Notes under the pieces: model-generated | Told to the model about the DNA's origin: nothing | What the model saw: only the letters and a program-made list of their open reading frames with translations | The model's database searches: none | Shown here: positions 1 through 6,482 of the stretch, in pieces | Position numbering within the stretch: position 1 is the stretch's first letter | Layout: every line of letters begins with the position of its first letter | Position numbers and translations under genes: made by a program | Assembly (NCBI GenBank): GCA_036655915.1 | Contig: JAVVPE010000057.1 | Span: forward strand, 1 to 8,670 | From: JAVWGW01 sp036655915 | GTDB taxonomy: Bacteria > Actinomycetota > Coriobacteriia > Coriobacteriales > Eggerthellaceae | DNA: 8,670 nucleotides | Direction: 5' to 3'

Positions 1-2
1 GC

Positions 3-839
3 GATTTCACCGCCGCCACCGACCTGTACATCCAAATGACCCCCGCCGATTTCGGTGCCTCCCTGCTGGCATCCCCGCCCCCCGCGGCCGCCCCGGCCGC
101 GCCCCCCGCCCCCCACACTCCCGAAACCTGCCCGGTTGACCGCCCTTCCGCCGCGCCCCATCCCAAACAGGCCGCCTACGCCAAAGGCTGGATTTCCGCC
201 AACGATGCCCAGCACACCCGCATCGAGTCGGTCGCGGCGCTCACCAGCGGCTTTGAAGGCGCCTTCGTGCACACGCTGCTGGATTGTTTGGTGCCCGGCT
301 CGCTTTTGTTTTCGGCCAGCAGCATGGCCATCCGCGCGCTCGACACGTTTTACGCCAAGCGCACAAAGCAGCTGTGCGTGTTGTGCAACCGCGGCCTCAA
401 CGGCATCGACGGCACGCTTTCCACGGCGTTGGGGGCGGCCCAGCACTTCGCGCACGCAACATTTCTTACGGGTGATTTAACGCTGCTGCACGATCTGCCC
501 GCGCTGGCGCTTCAGCAAGAAATGCTTGTACACCAGGCAAAAGCGGGCTATCATGTGCCGCAGGTCGCCGTGGTGCTGCTGAACAATCAGGGCGGCGGTA
601 TCTTCGACACGCTTCCCCAAAAGTCGGATGAGGATTATTTTGAGCGGCTGTTCATCACGCCGCAGACCGTGGATTTTGCGGCGATTGCGGCCGGATTCCA
701 TATCCCGCATGCCGCCGTGGAAACGACGGAGCAGCTGGAGCAGGCGTATGCGCAGGCAACGGCGGTGCTGGGTATCAGTTTGATCGAAATTGCTGTGCCG
801 CTTGCCGGCGTGGCGCAACGTTACGCCCCCTATCAATAG
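3..839 (+). CDS. menD: MenD, 2-succinyl-5-enolpyruvyl-6-hydroxy-3-cyclohexene-1-carboxylate synthase (3' part)
   Basis: This is the C-terminal 278 residues of MenD, the cytoplasmic thiamine-diphosphate and Mg-dependent enzyme that joins 2-oxoglutarate-derived succinic semialdehyde to isochorismate. The frame is open to the left edge, so the gene begins upstream. In visible-residue numbering the pyrophosphate-binding domain shows NRGLNGIDGTLS (from 129), GDLTLLHDL (157-165) and LLNNQGGGIF (192-201). The last two form the ThDP motif (GDL, about 35 residues, NN). The spacing between them is roughly ten residues longer than in E. coli MenD. Between the middle domain and this domain lies a Pro/Ala-rich linker (about residues 24-55) that typical MenD proteins lack. 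It ends in TAG nine bases before the preferred menH start, so the two genes are surely cotranscribed. Family assignment is secure; the missing N-terminal half cannot be judged. Confidence 0.95.
   Translation, partial: DFTAATDLYIQMTPADFGASLLASPPPAAAPAAPPAPHTPETCPVDRPSAAPHPKQAAYAKGWISANDAQHTRIESVAALTSGFEGAFVHTLLDCLVPGSLLFSASSMAIRALDTFYAKRTKQLCVLCNRGLNGIDGTLSTALGAAQHFAHATFLTGDLTLLHDLPALALQQEMLVHQAKAGYHVPQVAVVLLNNQGGGIFDTLPQKSDEDYFERLFITPQTVDFAAIAAGFHIPHAAVETTEQLEQAYAQATAVLGISLIEIAVPLAGVAQRYAPYQ
72..180 (+). repeat. C-rich low-complexity segment coding a Pro/Ala linker in MenD
   Basis: This segment codes for a linker made largely of Pro and Ala between the middle and C-terminal domains of MenD. 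The plus strand has C runs at 73-76, 78-83, 91-94, 102-107 and 109-114. Their separations are 1, 7, 7 and 1 bases, so the minus (template) strand carries a canonical G-quadruplex-type pattern. The linker is not a known MenD domain. It resembles the insertions in the downstream menEC gene. Confidence 0.75.
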
Positions 840-841
840 GA
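838..841 (+). promoter_or_regulatory. menH ribosome binding site
   Basis: AGGA overlaps the menD stop codon and lies seven bases before ATG 849. This favours ATG 849 over the in-frame GTG at 843, which would leave only one base after AGGA. Confidence 0.6.
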
Positions 842-848
842 TGTGCTC

Positions 849-1688
849 ATGGAAGATTTGCGATTTCAAGGTGTGAATTATCGTGTGCGTACCTGGTCGG
901 AAGAGGCCGAAGGCACGCCGTTGGTGTTGCTGCACGGCTTCGCGCAAAGTTCGGCCACCTGGTGTGATGTCGCGCCGGTGTTTGCTGCCCAGCGCCCGGT
1001 GTTTGCGCTGGATTTTGCGGGCTTTGGCCAAAGCGATCGGCCGCAAAACGATGAGCCTTACCGGCTGGAAACGCGCGTGGCGGTGTTGGATGCCTTGATC
1101 GACGCCATCGGTGCGCCCGTGCATCTGCTGGGTTATTCGATGGGCGGCCGCGTGGCGCTTGCCTACACGCGCGCCCATGCGCAGCGCCTGGCGTCGTGCG
1201 TGCTGGAAAGTGCGGCCTTGGGGCCTGAAACGCCTGAAGAACGGGCGGTTTCCAACGCGCACGATGCCGTGTTGGCCGAACGCTTGGACAAAAACGATAT
1301 TGCCACCTTTGTGGAGTATTGGGAAAATCTTCCCCTGTTTGAAACCCAGCGCCACCTGCCGCCTGAAGTGCAGCAACGCCTGCACGATGAACGCCTGGAC
1401 AACAGCTGCGATGCCCTGGCGCGCAGCGTGCGTTTGGCGGGCCAGCACACCATGCCGCTGTTTGGCGAAACCATTTGCGCGCTGCCGATGCCCCTGCTCT
1501 ATATTGCGGGCATGTCCGACAAAAAGTATACAGAAATTGCGGAAATGTTTGCCGCTTGTGGCGCGGCGACCTGCGCGCTGCTTTCGGCGGGGCATAATGT
1601 GCATGTGGAAAATCCGACGTCATTTTGCGATCACGTGCAGCCGTTTTTACAGGCCGCCGATGAACGCTTGCGGAAAGGAACGCTATGA
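849..1688 (+). CDS. menH: MenH, SHCHC synthase (alpha/beta hydrolase fold)
   Basis: The 279-residue cytoplasmic alpha/beta-hydrolase eliminates pyruvate from the MenD product, giving 2-succinyl-6-hydroxy-2,4-cyclohexadiene-1-carboxylate (SHCHC). Visible signatures are the oxyanion segment LLHGFAQS (27-34), DFAGFGQSDRP (55-65), the nucleophile elbow GYSMGG with Ser97, a candidate acid Asp224 in AGMSDKKY, and the catalytic His249 in SAGHNVHVENP. Length and triad spacing fit MenH. ATG 849 is preferred over GTG 843 because of the AGGA ribosome site. The stop overlaps the menB start (ATGA, 1685-1688), which suggests translational coupling. A generic hydrolase could show the same triad, but the position between menD and menB and the GYSMGGRVA elbow make MenH the best call. 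Confidence 0.92.
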   Translation: MEDLRFQGVNYRVRTWSEEAEGTPLVLLHGFAQSSATWCDVAPVFAAQRPVFALDFAGFGQSDRPQNDEPYRLETRVAVLDALIDAIGAPVHLLGYSMGGRVALAYTRAHAQRLASCVLESAALGPETPEERAVSNAHDAVLAERLDKNDIATFVEYWENLPLFETQRHLPPEVQQRLHDERLDNSCDALARSVRLAGQHTMPLFGETICALPMPLLYIAGMSDKKYTEIAEMFAACGAATCALLSAGHNVHVENPTSFCDHVQPFLQAADERLRKGTL

Positions 1689-2533
1689 GTGCGCCCAAGA
1701 CGTTTCCCTGGAAGCCGGGGAAAACTTACGAAGAAATCATCTACGAAACCTATAAGGGTATCGCCAAAATATCCATCAATCGCCCCGCCTGCCGCAACGC
1801 TTTTACGCCGCTGACGGTCAACGAACTCTACGACGCTTTCACGGTGGCGCGCGATGACGCGCACATTGGGGTCATCATCCTCACGGGGGCAAATCACGGC
1901 GGCCGCCACGAAGATGAGGCATTTTGTTCGGGTGGCGATCAAAAGCGCCGCGGCAACGGTGGCTATGTGGGGGAAGATAACATCCCGCGCTTAAACGTGC
2001 TTGACCTGCAACGATTGATTCGTGTGGTGCCCAAGCCGGTCATCGCCATGGTCAACGGTTACGCCATCGGCGGCGGGCATGTACTCCACATTTTATGTGA
2101 CCTTTCCCTTGCGGCGCAAACCGCCAAGTTTGGCCAGACGGGTCCCAAGGTGGGCAGTTTTGATGCCGGCTATGGCGCGGGTTATCTGGCCGATATTGTC
2201 GGGCAGAAAAAGGCGCGCGAAATTTGGTATCTGTGCCGCCAGTACACGGCGGCTGAAGCCCTGGATATGGGCCTGGTCAACAAGGTGGTGCCCTTCGACG
2301 ATTTGGAAGCGGAATGCGTTTCGTGGGCCGAAGAAATGATGCAATTTTCCCCCACGGCGCTGCGGTTTTTGAAATCGTCGTTCAACGCAGCCACTGATGG
2401 TTTGGCGGGCTTGCAGCAGTTTGCAGGGGATGCCACGCTGCTGTATTACACCACCGACGAAGCCAAAGAAGGCCGCGACGCCTTCACAGAAAAGCGTATG
2501 CCCGATTTTGACCAGTTCCCGAAATTCCCCTGA
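1685..2533 (+). CDS. menB: MenB, 1,4-dihydroxy-2-naphthoyl-CoA synthase
   Basis: This is a crotonase-superfamily enzyme of 282 residues that cyclises o-succinylbenzoyl-CoA to 1,4-dihydroxy-2-naphthoyl-CoA. It has CSGGDQ (81-86) and NGYAIGGGH (124-132) for the CoA-binding and oxyanion region, QTGPKVGSFDAGYG (151-164), Trp181 in REIWYLCRQY, and a C-terminal tail ending in PDFDQFPKFP that resembles the conserved MenB C-terminus. The QTG segment and Trp181 match the bicarbonate-binding pocket of E. coli-type (type I) MenB. Use of exogenous bicarbonate as the catalytic base is therefore inferred. Its ATG overlaps the menH stop, and GGAAAGGA lies five bases upstream. Unlike its neighbours MenD and MenE-MenC, it contains no low-complexity insertion and aligns along its whole length with the family. 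Confidence 0.97.
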   Translation: MSAPKTFPWKPGKTYEEIIYETYKGIAKISINRPACRNAFTPLTVNELYDAFTVARDDAHIGVIILTGANHGGRHEDEAFCSGGDQKRRGNGGYVGEDNIPRLNVLDLQRLIRVVPKPVIAMVNGYAIGGGHVLHILCDLSLAAQTAKFGQTGPKVGSFDAGYGAGYLADIVGQKKAREIWYLCRQYTAAEALDMGLVNKVVPFDDLEAECVSWAEEMMQFSPTALRFLKSSFNAATDGLAGLQQFAGDATLLYYTTDEAKEGRDAFTEKRMPDFDQFPKFP

Positions 2534-2570
2534 TGATGTTGCTTGTCTGTTTTGAAGCGCGGGCGCAACG

Positions 2571-5519
2571 ATGATTGCCCTGCTTGAACAAGCGGCGCGC
2601 AGCCACCCTTCGGCCGTATGTTTCACGTTTGAGGGGCGCAGTTTCACGTATGCCCAGGTGCGCTTATGTGCGGCGGGCTTGGCCGATGCCTTAAGCCGCC
2701 GGGGCGTGCGGCGCACATCTGCCGTCGTGTGCGAAATGGAAAATTGCCCCGCGTTTGTTTTTCTGACCTTGGCGGCGGCTTACGGCGGGTTTTGCGTGGT
2801 GGCCCTTAACCATCGCTTAACGGCGGTGGAAAAGGCTGAACGCGTGGCCGACTTGCGCAGAACGCAGGGTGTGAATATCACCTTACAGCTTGATGAAGCT
2901 GCGGTTATGCAGCTGGTGGATACGCTGCGCACCTCCGGGGCATCCCGCACGCAGCCGGCAGCGGTATCCCGCACGCAGCCAGCAACGCGCGAATCCACGC
3001 TGCCCCGCACGCAGCTTGCAGCGCGCACCTTGGCGCATCATGCGCAGCGTTTTGCGGCGCAGTTTTCCCCGCAGCAACGCGCTCTGATTCTGTTCACATC
3101 GGGCACGTCGGGCAAACCCAAAGCGGTGGCGCTTTCCTGGGAAAATCTGATCGGTGCGTCGCGGGCATCCAACGCAGTTTTGGACCTGGGCAGCCCGGTG
3201 TTGTGGCAGCTGGCCTTGCCGCTCTATCACGTCGGAGGCTTTCAGGTGATGGTGCGTTCGTTGTGCAACGCGGCGCCCTTTGTGCTGTATCGCCACTTTG
3301 ATGCCGCGCAGATTTTGCACGAGGCCTTGCAGCTTGAAGCTACACACCTGTCGGTGGTCGATAAGATGCTGCAAGATGCATTGGACGCAGCAGCCCAAGA
3401 TGAAGAAGCGCATGCTGCCTTGGCTGCGTATCGCTGCGTGTTGCTGGGCGGGGCGGCGCCCAATCCGCACACCCTTGAGCGTGCGGCGGCCGCAAGCGTT
3501 CGCGTCTATGCCAGCTACGGCATGACCGAAACGTCAAGCCAGATTGCTTCGCGGCTTGTGACCAGGGATTTTGCAGGCCAGCTTGATCTGTTGCCCGGCT
3601 ATGAGGCCACCATCATAGGCCCGGATGCCGAAGGCGTGGGGCAGTTGGCCGTAAAGGGGCCGGGCGTGTTTTCCGGCTATGTGAATGCGCGCGCGGCGTT
3701 TACGGCCGACGGGTTTTTCCTCACGGGAGATTTGGCACGCCTGCGCAAGGGACGCCTGCGGGTGGCCGAACGCACGCAAGATATGTTTGTTTCCGGTGGC
3801 GAAAACGTCTACCCCGCTGAAATCCAAGCGAAGCTTATGCAGGTGGAAGGCGTGGCCGACGCCTACGCCTTTGGCGTACCCGATGCGGCGTGGGGTCGGC
3901 GCCCCGTGGCCTTTGTGGAACGCTCGGCAGCGCCCATTACCCCCCCAGCTACCACCCCAGTTGCCCCCCTAGCCGGCACCCCAGCCACTACCCCCTCCCC
4001 GGCGGCACCCCCGATGCCCACCTCGCTGCAGGAATTTTCAGCGCAGGTGGAAAGCGCTTTACAGGGCACGCTTTCCCCCCTTTACTTTCCACAATGCATC
4101 TGCGCCGTCGAGGCTTTTCCCCGCACGGGCATTGGCAAAGTGGACAAGGCGGCGCTGCGCAAACGCTATCAGCAGCGTCTTGAAGTGGAACGGGTAGAAG
4201 TGTTTCATATCAAGCTGCCGCTGGTGGCGCCCATCCGCACGGCGAAGACGGTTTTGGATCAGCGGGAATCCCTGATCGTGCGCATCACCGATTATCAGGG
4301 GCGCACGGGGCTGGCCGAATGCGTTGCGTTTGAAAGCGACTGGTATTTGCCCGAAACCATCGAAGATGATCTGCGCGTGCTGCAAGATCAGCTGATCCCG
4401 CAGGTGTTGCGCCAGGTGTTTTTGCACCCCGATGAAGTGACGGCGTCGTTTGCCTGCTGCGAAGATGCGGCCACCCATCCCTTGGCGGCTGCGGCGCTTG
4501 AACCTGCGCTGTGGGATCTTTACGGCAAAATCGTCGAGCAGCCCCTGTGGCAATTGATCGGCGGCGTTGCCCCTGCCACCAGTTGCGATGCCACCTGCGA
4601 GGATGCTGCCGCTGCGGCCACCGCCACCCGTAACGCTGCTGCCACCAGCAACAACGACACCAGCGCGGTGCGCGTGCCGGGCGGTGTGGTGCTGGGCCTT
4701 GCCAGCGAAAAAGATACGCTTGCCGCGGTGCGCAGCGCTGTCGCCGAGGGCTACACGCGCGTGAAGCTCAAAATATGCCCCGGCCACGATTATAAGCTGC
4801 TCGCCGCCGTGCGCGCCGCTTTTCCCGCCCTGACGCTTATGGCCGATGCCAACCAAAGCTATGGCGAAGATGACCTGCCCGCTTTGTTGAAGCTGGATAC
4901 CCTGGGTCTGGCCTGCATCGAAGAGCCCCTGCGCCCCCTGCCGCCCACAATTTCCGACCCCGCCACGGCTACGGCCACGGCCGCTACCACGGCCGCCGAC
5001 CGCGCCGCCACCGATTCCGCCACGACCACCCCCGCCACCACGGCTGCCGATCGCGTCGCTCTTTATGGACGCTTGGCGGCGCTGCAGCGCCGGATGGCAA
5101 CGCCGCTGTGTTTGGATGAATCGTTTACGACGGTCAACGATCTGCGCGCGGCGCTTGCCTTCCCCGAACTGCGCTGTTTTGCCGTGAAGATTGCCAAGTT
5201 TGGCGGCATCGCGGTGGCTGCCGCTTTTTGCCGATGGGCGCAGGCGCGCGGATACACCGTGTGGCTGGGCGGCATGTATGACACGGGCATTTCCAAACGC
5301 ATGCACGCCGCGTTTCAAACGCTGCCCAACATTAGCCTCCCGGGTGATCTGAGCGATTCGGCGCGCTATTTTCCCTGCGACATCACCACGCCCCCCTTCG
5401 TGCTTGAGGGCGGCCACGTGCTGGTCAACGCGCCCGACCACGCCTTCGGCCTCGGTTGCGATTTGGACGAAGCAGCCCTGGGCGCCGCCACCCTCACTCG
5501 CTATTCCTACACGCTCTAA
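2571..5519 (+). CDS. menE-menC: MenE-MenC fusion: o-succinylbenzoate-CoA ligase / o-succinylbenzoate synthase
   Basis: This single 982-codon frame joins two consecutive pathway enzymes in reverse reaction order. Residues 1 to about 538 form an adenylate-forming ligase with the P-loop LFTSGTSGKPK (174-184), YGMTE (316-320), TGD (385-387), ERTQDMFVSGGENVYP (400-415) and the catalytic Lys523 in PRTGIGK. Residues from about 541 form an enolase-superfamily o-succinylbenzoate synthase of the OSBS/NSAR type. It has KLK (732-734), metal ligands Asp759 (ADAN), Glu784 (IEEP) and Asp849 (DES), the base Lys873 (VKIAKFGG) and GGMYDTGISK (900-909). All expected catalytic residues are present in both halves, so both should be active. 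No linker separates the halves. Four low-complexity insertions interrupt it. The start is the first ATG after an in-frame stop at 2553. It lies 37 bases after menB and has no strong ribosome site. Confidence 0.95.
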   Translation: MIALLEQAARSHPSAVCFTFEGRSFTYAQVRLCAAGLADALSRRGVRRTSAVVCEMENCPAFVFLTLAAAYGGFCVVALNHRLTAVEKAERVADLRRTQGVNITLQLDEAAVMQLVDTLRTSGASRTQPAAVSRTQPATRESTLPRTQLAARTLAHHAQRFAAQFSPQQRALILFTSGTSGKPKAVALSWENLIGASRASNAVLDLGSPVLWQLALPLYHVGGFQVMVRSLCNAAPFVLYRHFDAAQILHEALQLEATHLSVVDKMLQDALDAAAQDEEAHAALAAYRCVLLGGAAPNPHTLERAAAASVRVYASYGMTETSSQIASRLVTRDFAGQLDLLPGYEATIIGPDAEGVGQLAVKGPGVFSGYVNARAAFTADGFFLTGDLARLRKGRLRVAERTQDMFVSGGENVYPAEIQAKLMQVEGVADAYAFGVPDAAWGRRPVAFVERSAAPITPPATTPVAPLAGTPATTPSPAAPPMPTSLQEFSAQVESALQGTLSPLYFPQCICAVEAFPRTGIGKVDKAALRKRYQQRLEVERVEVFHIKLPLVAPIRTAKTVLDQRESLIVRITDYQGRTGLAECVAFESDWYLPETIEDDLRVLQDQLIPQVLRQVFLHPDEVTASFACCEDAATHPLAAAALEPALWDLYGKIVEQPLWQLIGGVAPATSCDATCEDAAAAATATRNAAATSNNDTSAVRVPGGVVLGLASEKDTLAAVRSAVAEGYTRVKLKICPGHDYKLLAAVRAAFPALTLMADANQSYGEDDLPALLKLDTLGLACIEEPLRPLPPTISDPATATATAATTAADRAATDSATTTPATTAADRVALYGRLAALQRRMATPLCLDESFTTVNDLRAALAFPELRCFAVKIAKFGGIAVAAAFCRWAQARGYTVWLGGMYDTGISKRMHAAFQTLPNISLPGDLSDSARYFPCDITTPPFVLEGGHVLVNAPDHAFGLGCDLDEAALGAATLTRYSYTL
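2925..3029 (+). repeat. Arg-Thr-Gln repeat insertion in the MenE N-terminal domain
   Basis: CCCGCACGCAGC occurs three times in frame at 2944, 2968 and 3004, spaced 24 and 36 bases apart. Each copy codes for an (S/P)RTQ(P/L) unit at residues about 125-149. The segment sits just before the ligase P-loop, where the family normally has a short variable linker. Confidence 0.8.
3924..4025 (+). repeat. Pro/Ala/Thr-rich insertion in the MenE C-terminal subdomain
   Basis: Residues about 452-485 consist almost only of Pro, Ala and Thr. They follow GRRPVAFVE, where the ligase C-terminal subdomain normally continues with a short loop. ACCCCAG recurs at 3954 and 3978 (24-base period), and C runs of up to seven occur on the plus strand. 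Confidence 0.75.
4572..4670 (+). repeat. Ala/Thr-rich insertion at the start of the MenC barrel
   Basis: Residues about 668-700 are Ala/Thr/Asn-rich and lie between QPLWQLIGG (end of the capping-domain helix) and VVLGL, the first barrel strand. OSBS proteins have only a few residues here. Codons are mixed, so this is not a pure short-repeat expansion. Confidence 0.75.
4935..5054 (+). repeat. Ala/Thr-rich insertion between the second and third metal-ligand strands of MenC
   Basis: Residues about 789-828 are mostly Ala and Thr and lie between IEEPL (Glu784) and the LQRRMATPLCLDES strand (Asp849). The family has only about ten residues there. The peptide TTAADR occurs twice (near 4990 and 5038), encoded with different synonymous codons. 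Confidence 0.78.
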
Positions 5520-6373
5520 TCCAGCGCTTGGGCCCCAATGCCGATCAGGCCGCGGCCGGTGTGCACAACCAGTGCGGGCGATATTTGCTCGGTGTACACT
5601 TCTGTGGCGTTGGGGAAGGTGGCGCGGATGTTTTCAACGATGGCATCGGCCTCTTCCTGCGCATCGCCATGAACCACGGCCACGCGGTAGCGCTGCGACC
5701 CCTGCAGCGAAGCTTGGGCCAGGGTCAGCGTTTTTTTCAGGGATCCCTTGCGACCGCGTGCTTTTCCAGCGGGCACATACACGCCGCTATCGTCGCAGGT
5801 TAAAATCGGCCGCAAATCCAGCATCGAGCCCAGCTGATAGGTCGCCTTGTTGATGCGGCCGCCGGCGTACAGGTATTCCAAGGTGTCCACGCAGAAAAAC
5901 ACATGCGTTTTCTTCACAATTGCCTGCGTTTTTACCACCACTTCTTCAAAGGGAAGCCCAGCTTCGATATATTCCCCGGCAGCGCAAACCGAAATTCCTG
6001 CCCCGAAACCGATACTTTTCGTGTCGATAACGGCGGTTTCCAAGGCGGGGAAGGTGGCGGCAAGATGGCGCATGATGTCGAAAGTGCCCGAAAGCCCCGA
6101 TGAAATGGTAACGACTACCGCATGGGTGCAACCTTCAGAAATCGCCTGTTCAAACAGGGCATTGATGTCGGCAGGCAGGGGCAGCGACGTCTTGGGAATT
6201 TCTTCGGCAAAACGCGCATACACTTCTTCGGGGGAAATTTCGACGCGATCGCGATAGGAGGCATCCTTGTAATTGATGGTCAGCGGCGCGGTAAGAATGT
6301 GGAAACGCTGCGCCAATTCAGCAGGAACATCGGTGCATGAATCGGTGATAAGGGCGATTTTCTGGGTGGTCAC
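5516..6373 (-). CDS. DegV-family fatty-acid-binding protein
   Basis: This 285-residue protein has the two-domain DegV fold. Its family binds a fatty acid and, in Firmicutes, can act as FakB, presenting the fatty acid to the FakA kinase. Visible family signatures are ITDSCTD (9-15), TSLP (62-65, usually TSQP), SSGLSGT (91-97), DTLEYLYAGGRI (163-174), RPIL (188-191) and HTGRGLIGI (271-279). The SGLSGT and HTG segments are the usual head-group contacts. It starts with GTG, preceded at five bases by GAAAGGA, and has its own promoter in the divergent region. It ends within the menEC stop codon (convergent overlap). No FakA or other lipid gene is in view, so a FakB-like role is only inferred. Confidence 0.93.
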   Translation of the reverse strand: MTTQKIALITDSCTDVPAELAQRFHILTAPLTINYKDASYRDRVEISPEEVYARFAEEIPKTSLPLPADINALFEQAISEGCTHAVVVTISSGLSGTFDIMRHLAATFPALETAVIDTKSIGFGAGISVCAAGEYIEAGLPFEEVVVKTQAIVKKTHVFFCVDTLEYLYAGGRINKATYQLGSMLDLRPILTCDDSGVYVPAGKARGRKGSLKKTLTLAQASLQGSQRYRVAVVHGDAQEEADAIVENIRATFPNATEVYTEQISPALVVHTGRGLIGIGAQALD

Positions 6374-6378
6374 GTGGA

Positions 6379-6385
6379 TCCTTTC
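6379..6385 (-). promoter_or_regulatory. degV ribosome binding site
   Basis: On the minus strand GAAAGGA lies five bases before GTG 6373-6371, which supports this non-ATG start. It overlaps one arm of the operator-like repeat. Confidence 0.7.
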
Positions 6386-6404
6386 AACTAGTATTGAAAA
6401 CTAG
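6382..6404 (-). promoter_or_regulatory. Operator-like repeat over the degV transcription start
   Basis: The minus strand has the inverted repeat TTTCAA-N6-TTGAAA (6399-6382) and a direct repeat CTAGTT (6404-6399 and 6391-6386, 13 bases apart). Both lie between the -10 box and the ribosome site. A bound protein would block transcription initiation. The regulator is unknown. Confidence 0.5.
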
Positions 6405-6431
6405 ATTAAGGAATATCAAGCATCATGTCAA
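6403..6431 (-). promoter_or_regulatory. degV promoter
   Basis: Read on the minus strand, a perfect TTGACA -35 box (6431-6426) is followed after exactly 17 bases by TAATCT (6408-6403), which keeps the key first, second and last bases of the -10 consensus. The predicted transcription start is near 6396, giving a leader of about 20 bases that includes the ribosome site. Confidence 0.7.
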
Positions 6432-6466
6432 CAAGTTGCGGATTTGATGTGATGGCGCACGCGAAG

Positions 6467-6475
6467 TGCTAACAT
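6467..6475 (+). promoter_or_regulatory. Extended -10 promoter of the DUF1836 gene
   Basis: TGC followed by TAACAT (6470-6475) forms an extended -10 element. The only -35-like hexamer, TTGATG at 6444, is 20 bases away, too far for normal spacing. Initiation seven to eight bases downstream would fall on or next to the ATG at 6483. Confidence 0.5.
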
Positions 6476-6482
6476 AGCTTTC

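Noticed and set aside
477..1604. A 375-codon minus-strand frame opposite menD and menH
   Set aside because: Its translation is rich in Arg, His and Gln with no recognisable motif, while the plus strand has unambiguous MenD and MenH signatures.
2534..2570. Possible regulatory element or small gene between menB and menEC
   Set aside because: The gap is only 37 bases, with no hairpin, promoter or open frame that I can support. It reads as ordinary operon spacing.
2925..5054. CRISPR-like or mobile-element interpretation of the menEC repeats
   Set aside because: The repeats are short, in frame, variably spaced and without unique spacers, terminal inverted repeats or target duplications. They read as protein low-complexity segments.
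4059..5441. A 460-codon open frame on the minus strand opposite menE-menC
   Set aside because: It is antisense to conserved catalytic motifs of the fusion, reads as Gly/Arg/His-rich sequence with no family resemblance, and is a typical shadow of GC-rich coding DNA.
5548..5557. GGCCGCGGCC perfect palindrome just after menEC, considered as a terminator stem
   Set aside because: It has no loop and no T tract on either side, and it lies inside the degV coding sequence. It is probably chance in GC-rich DNA.
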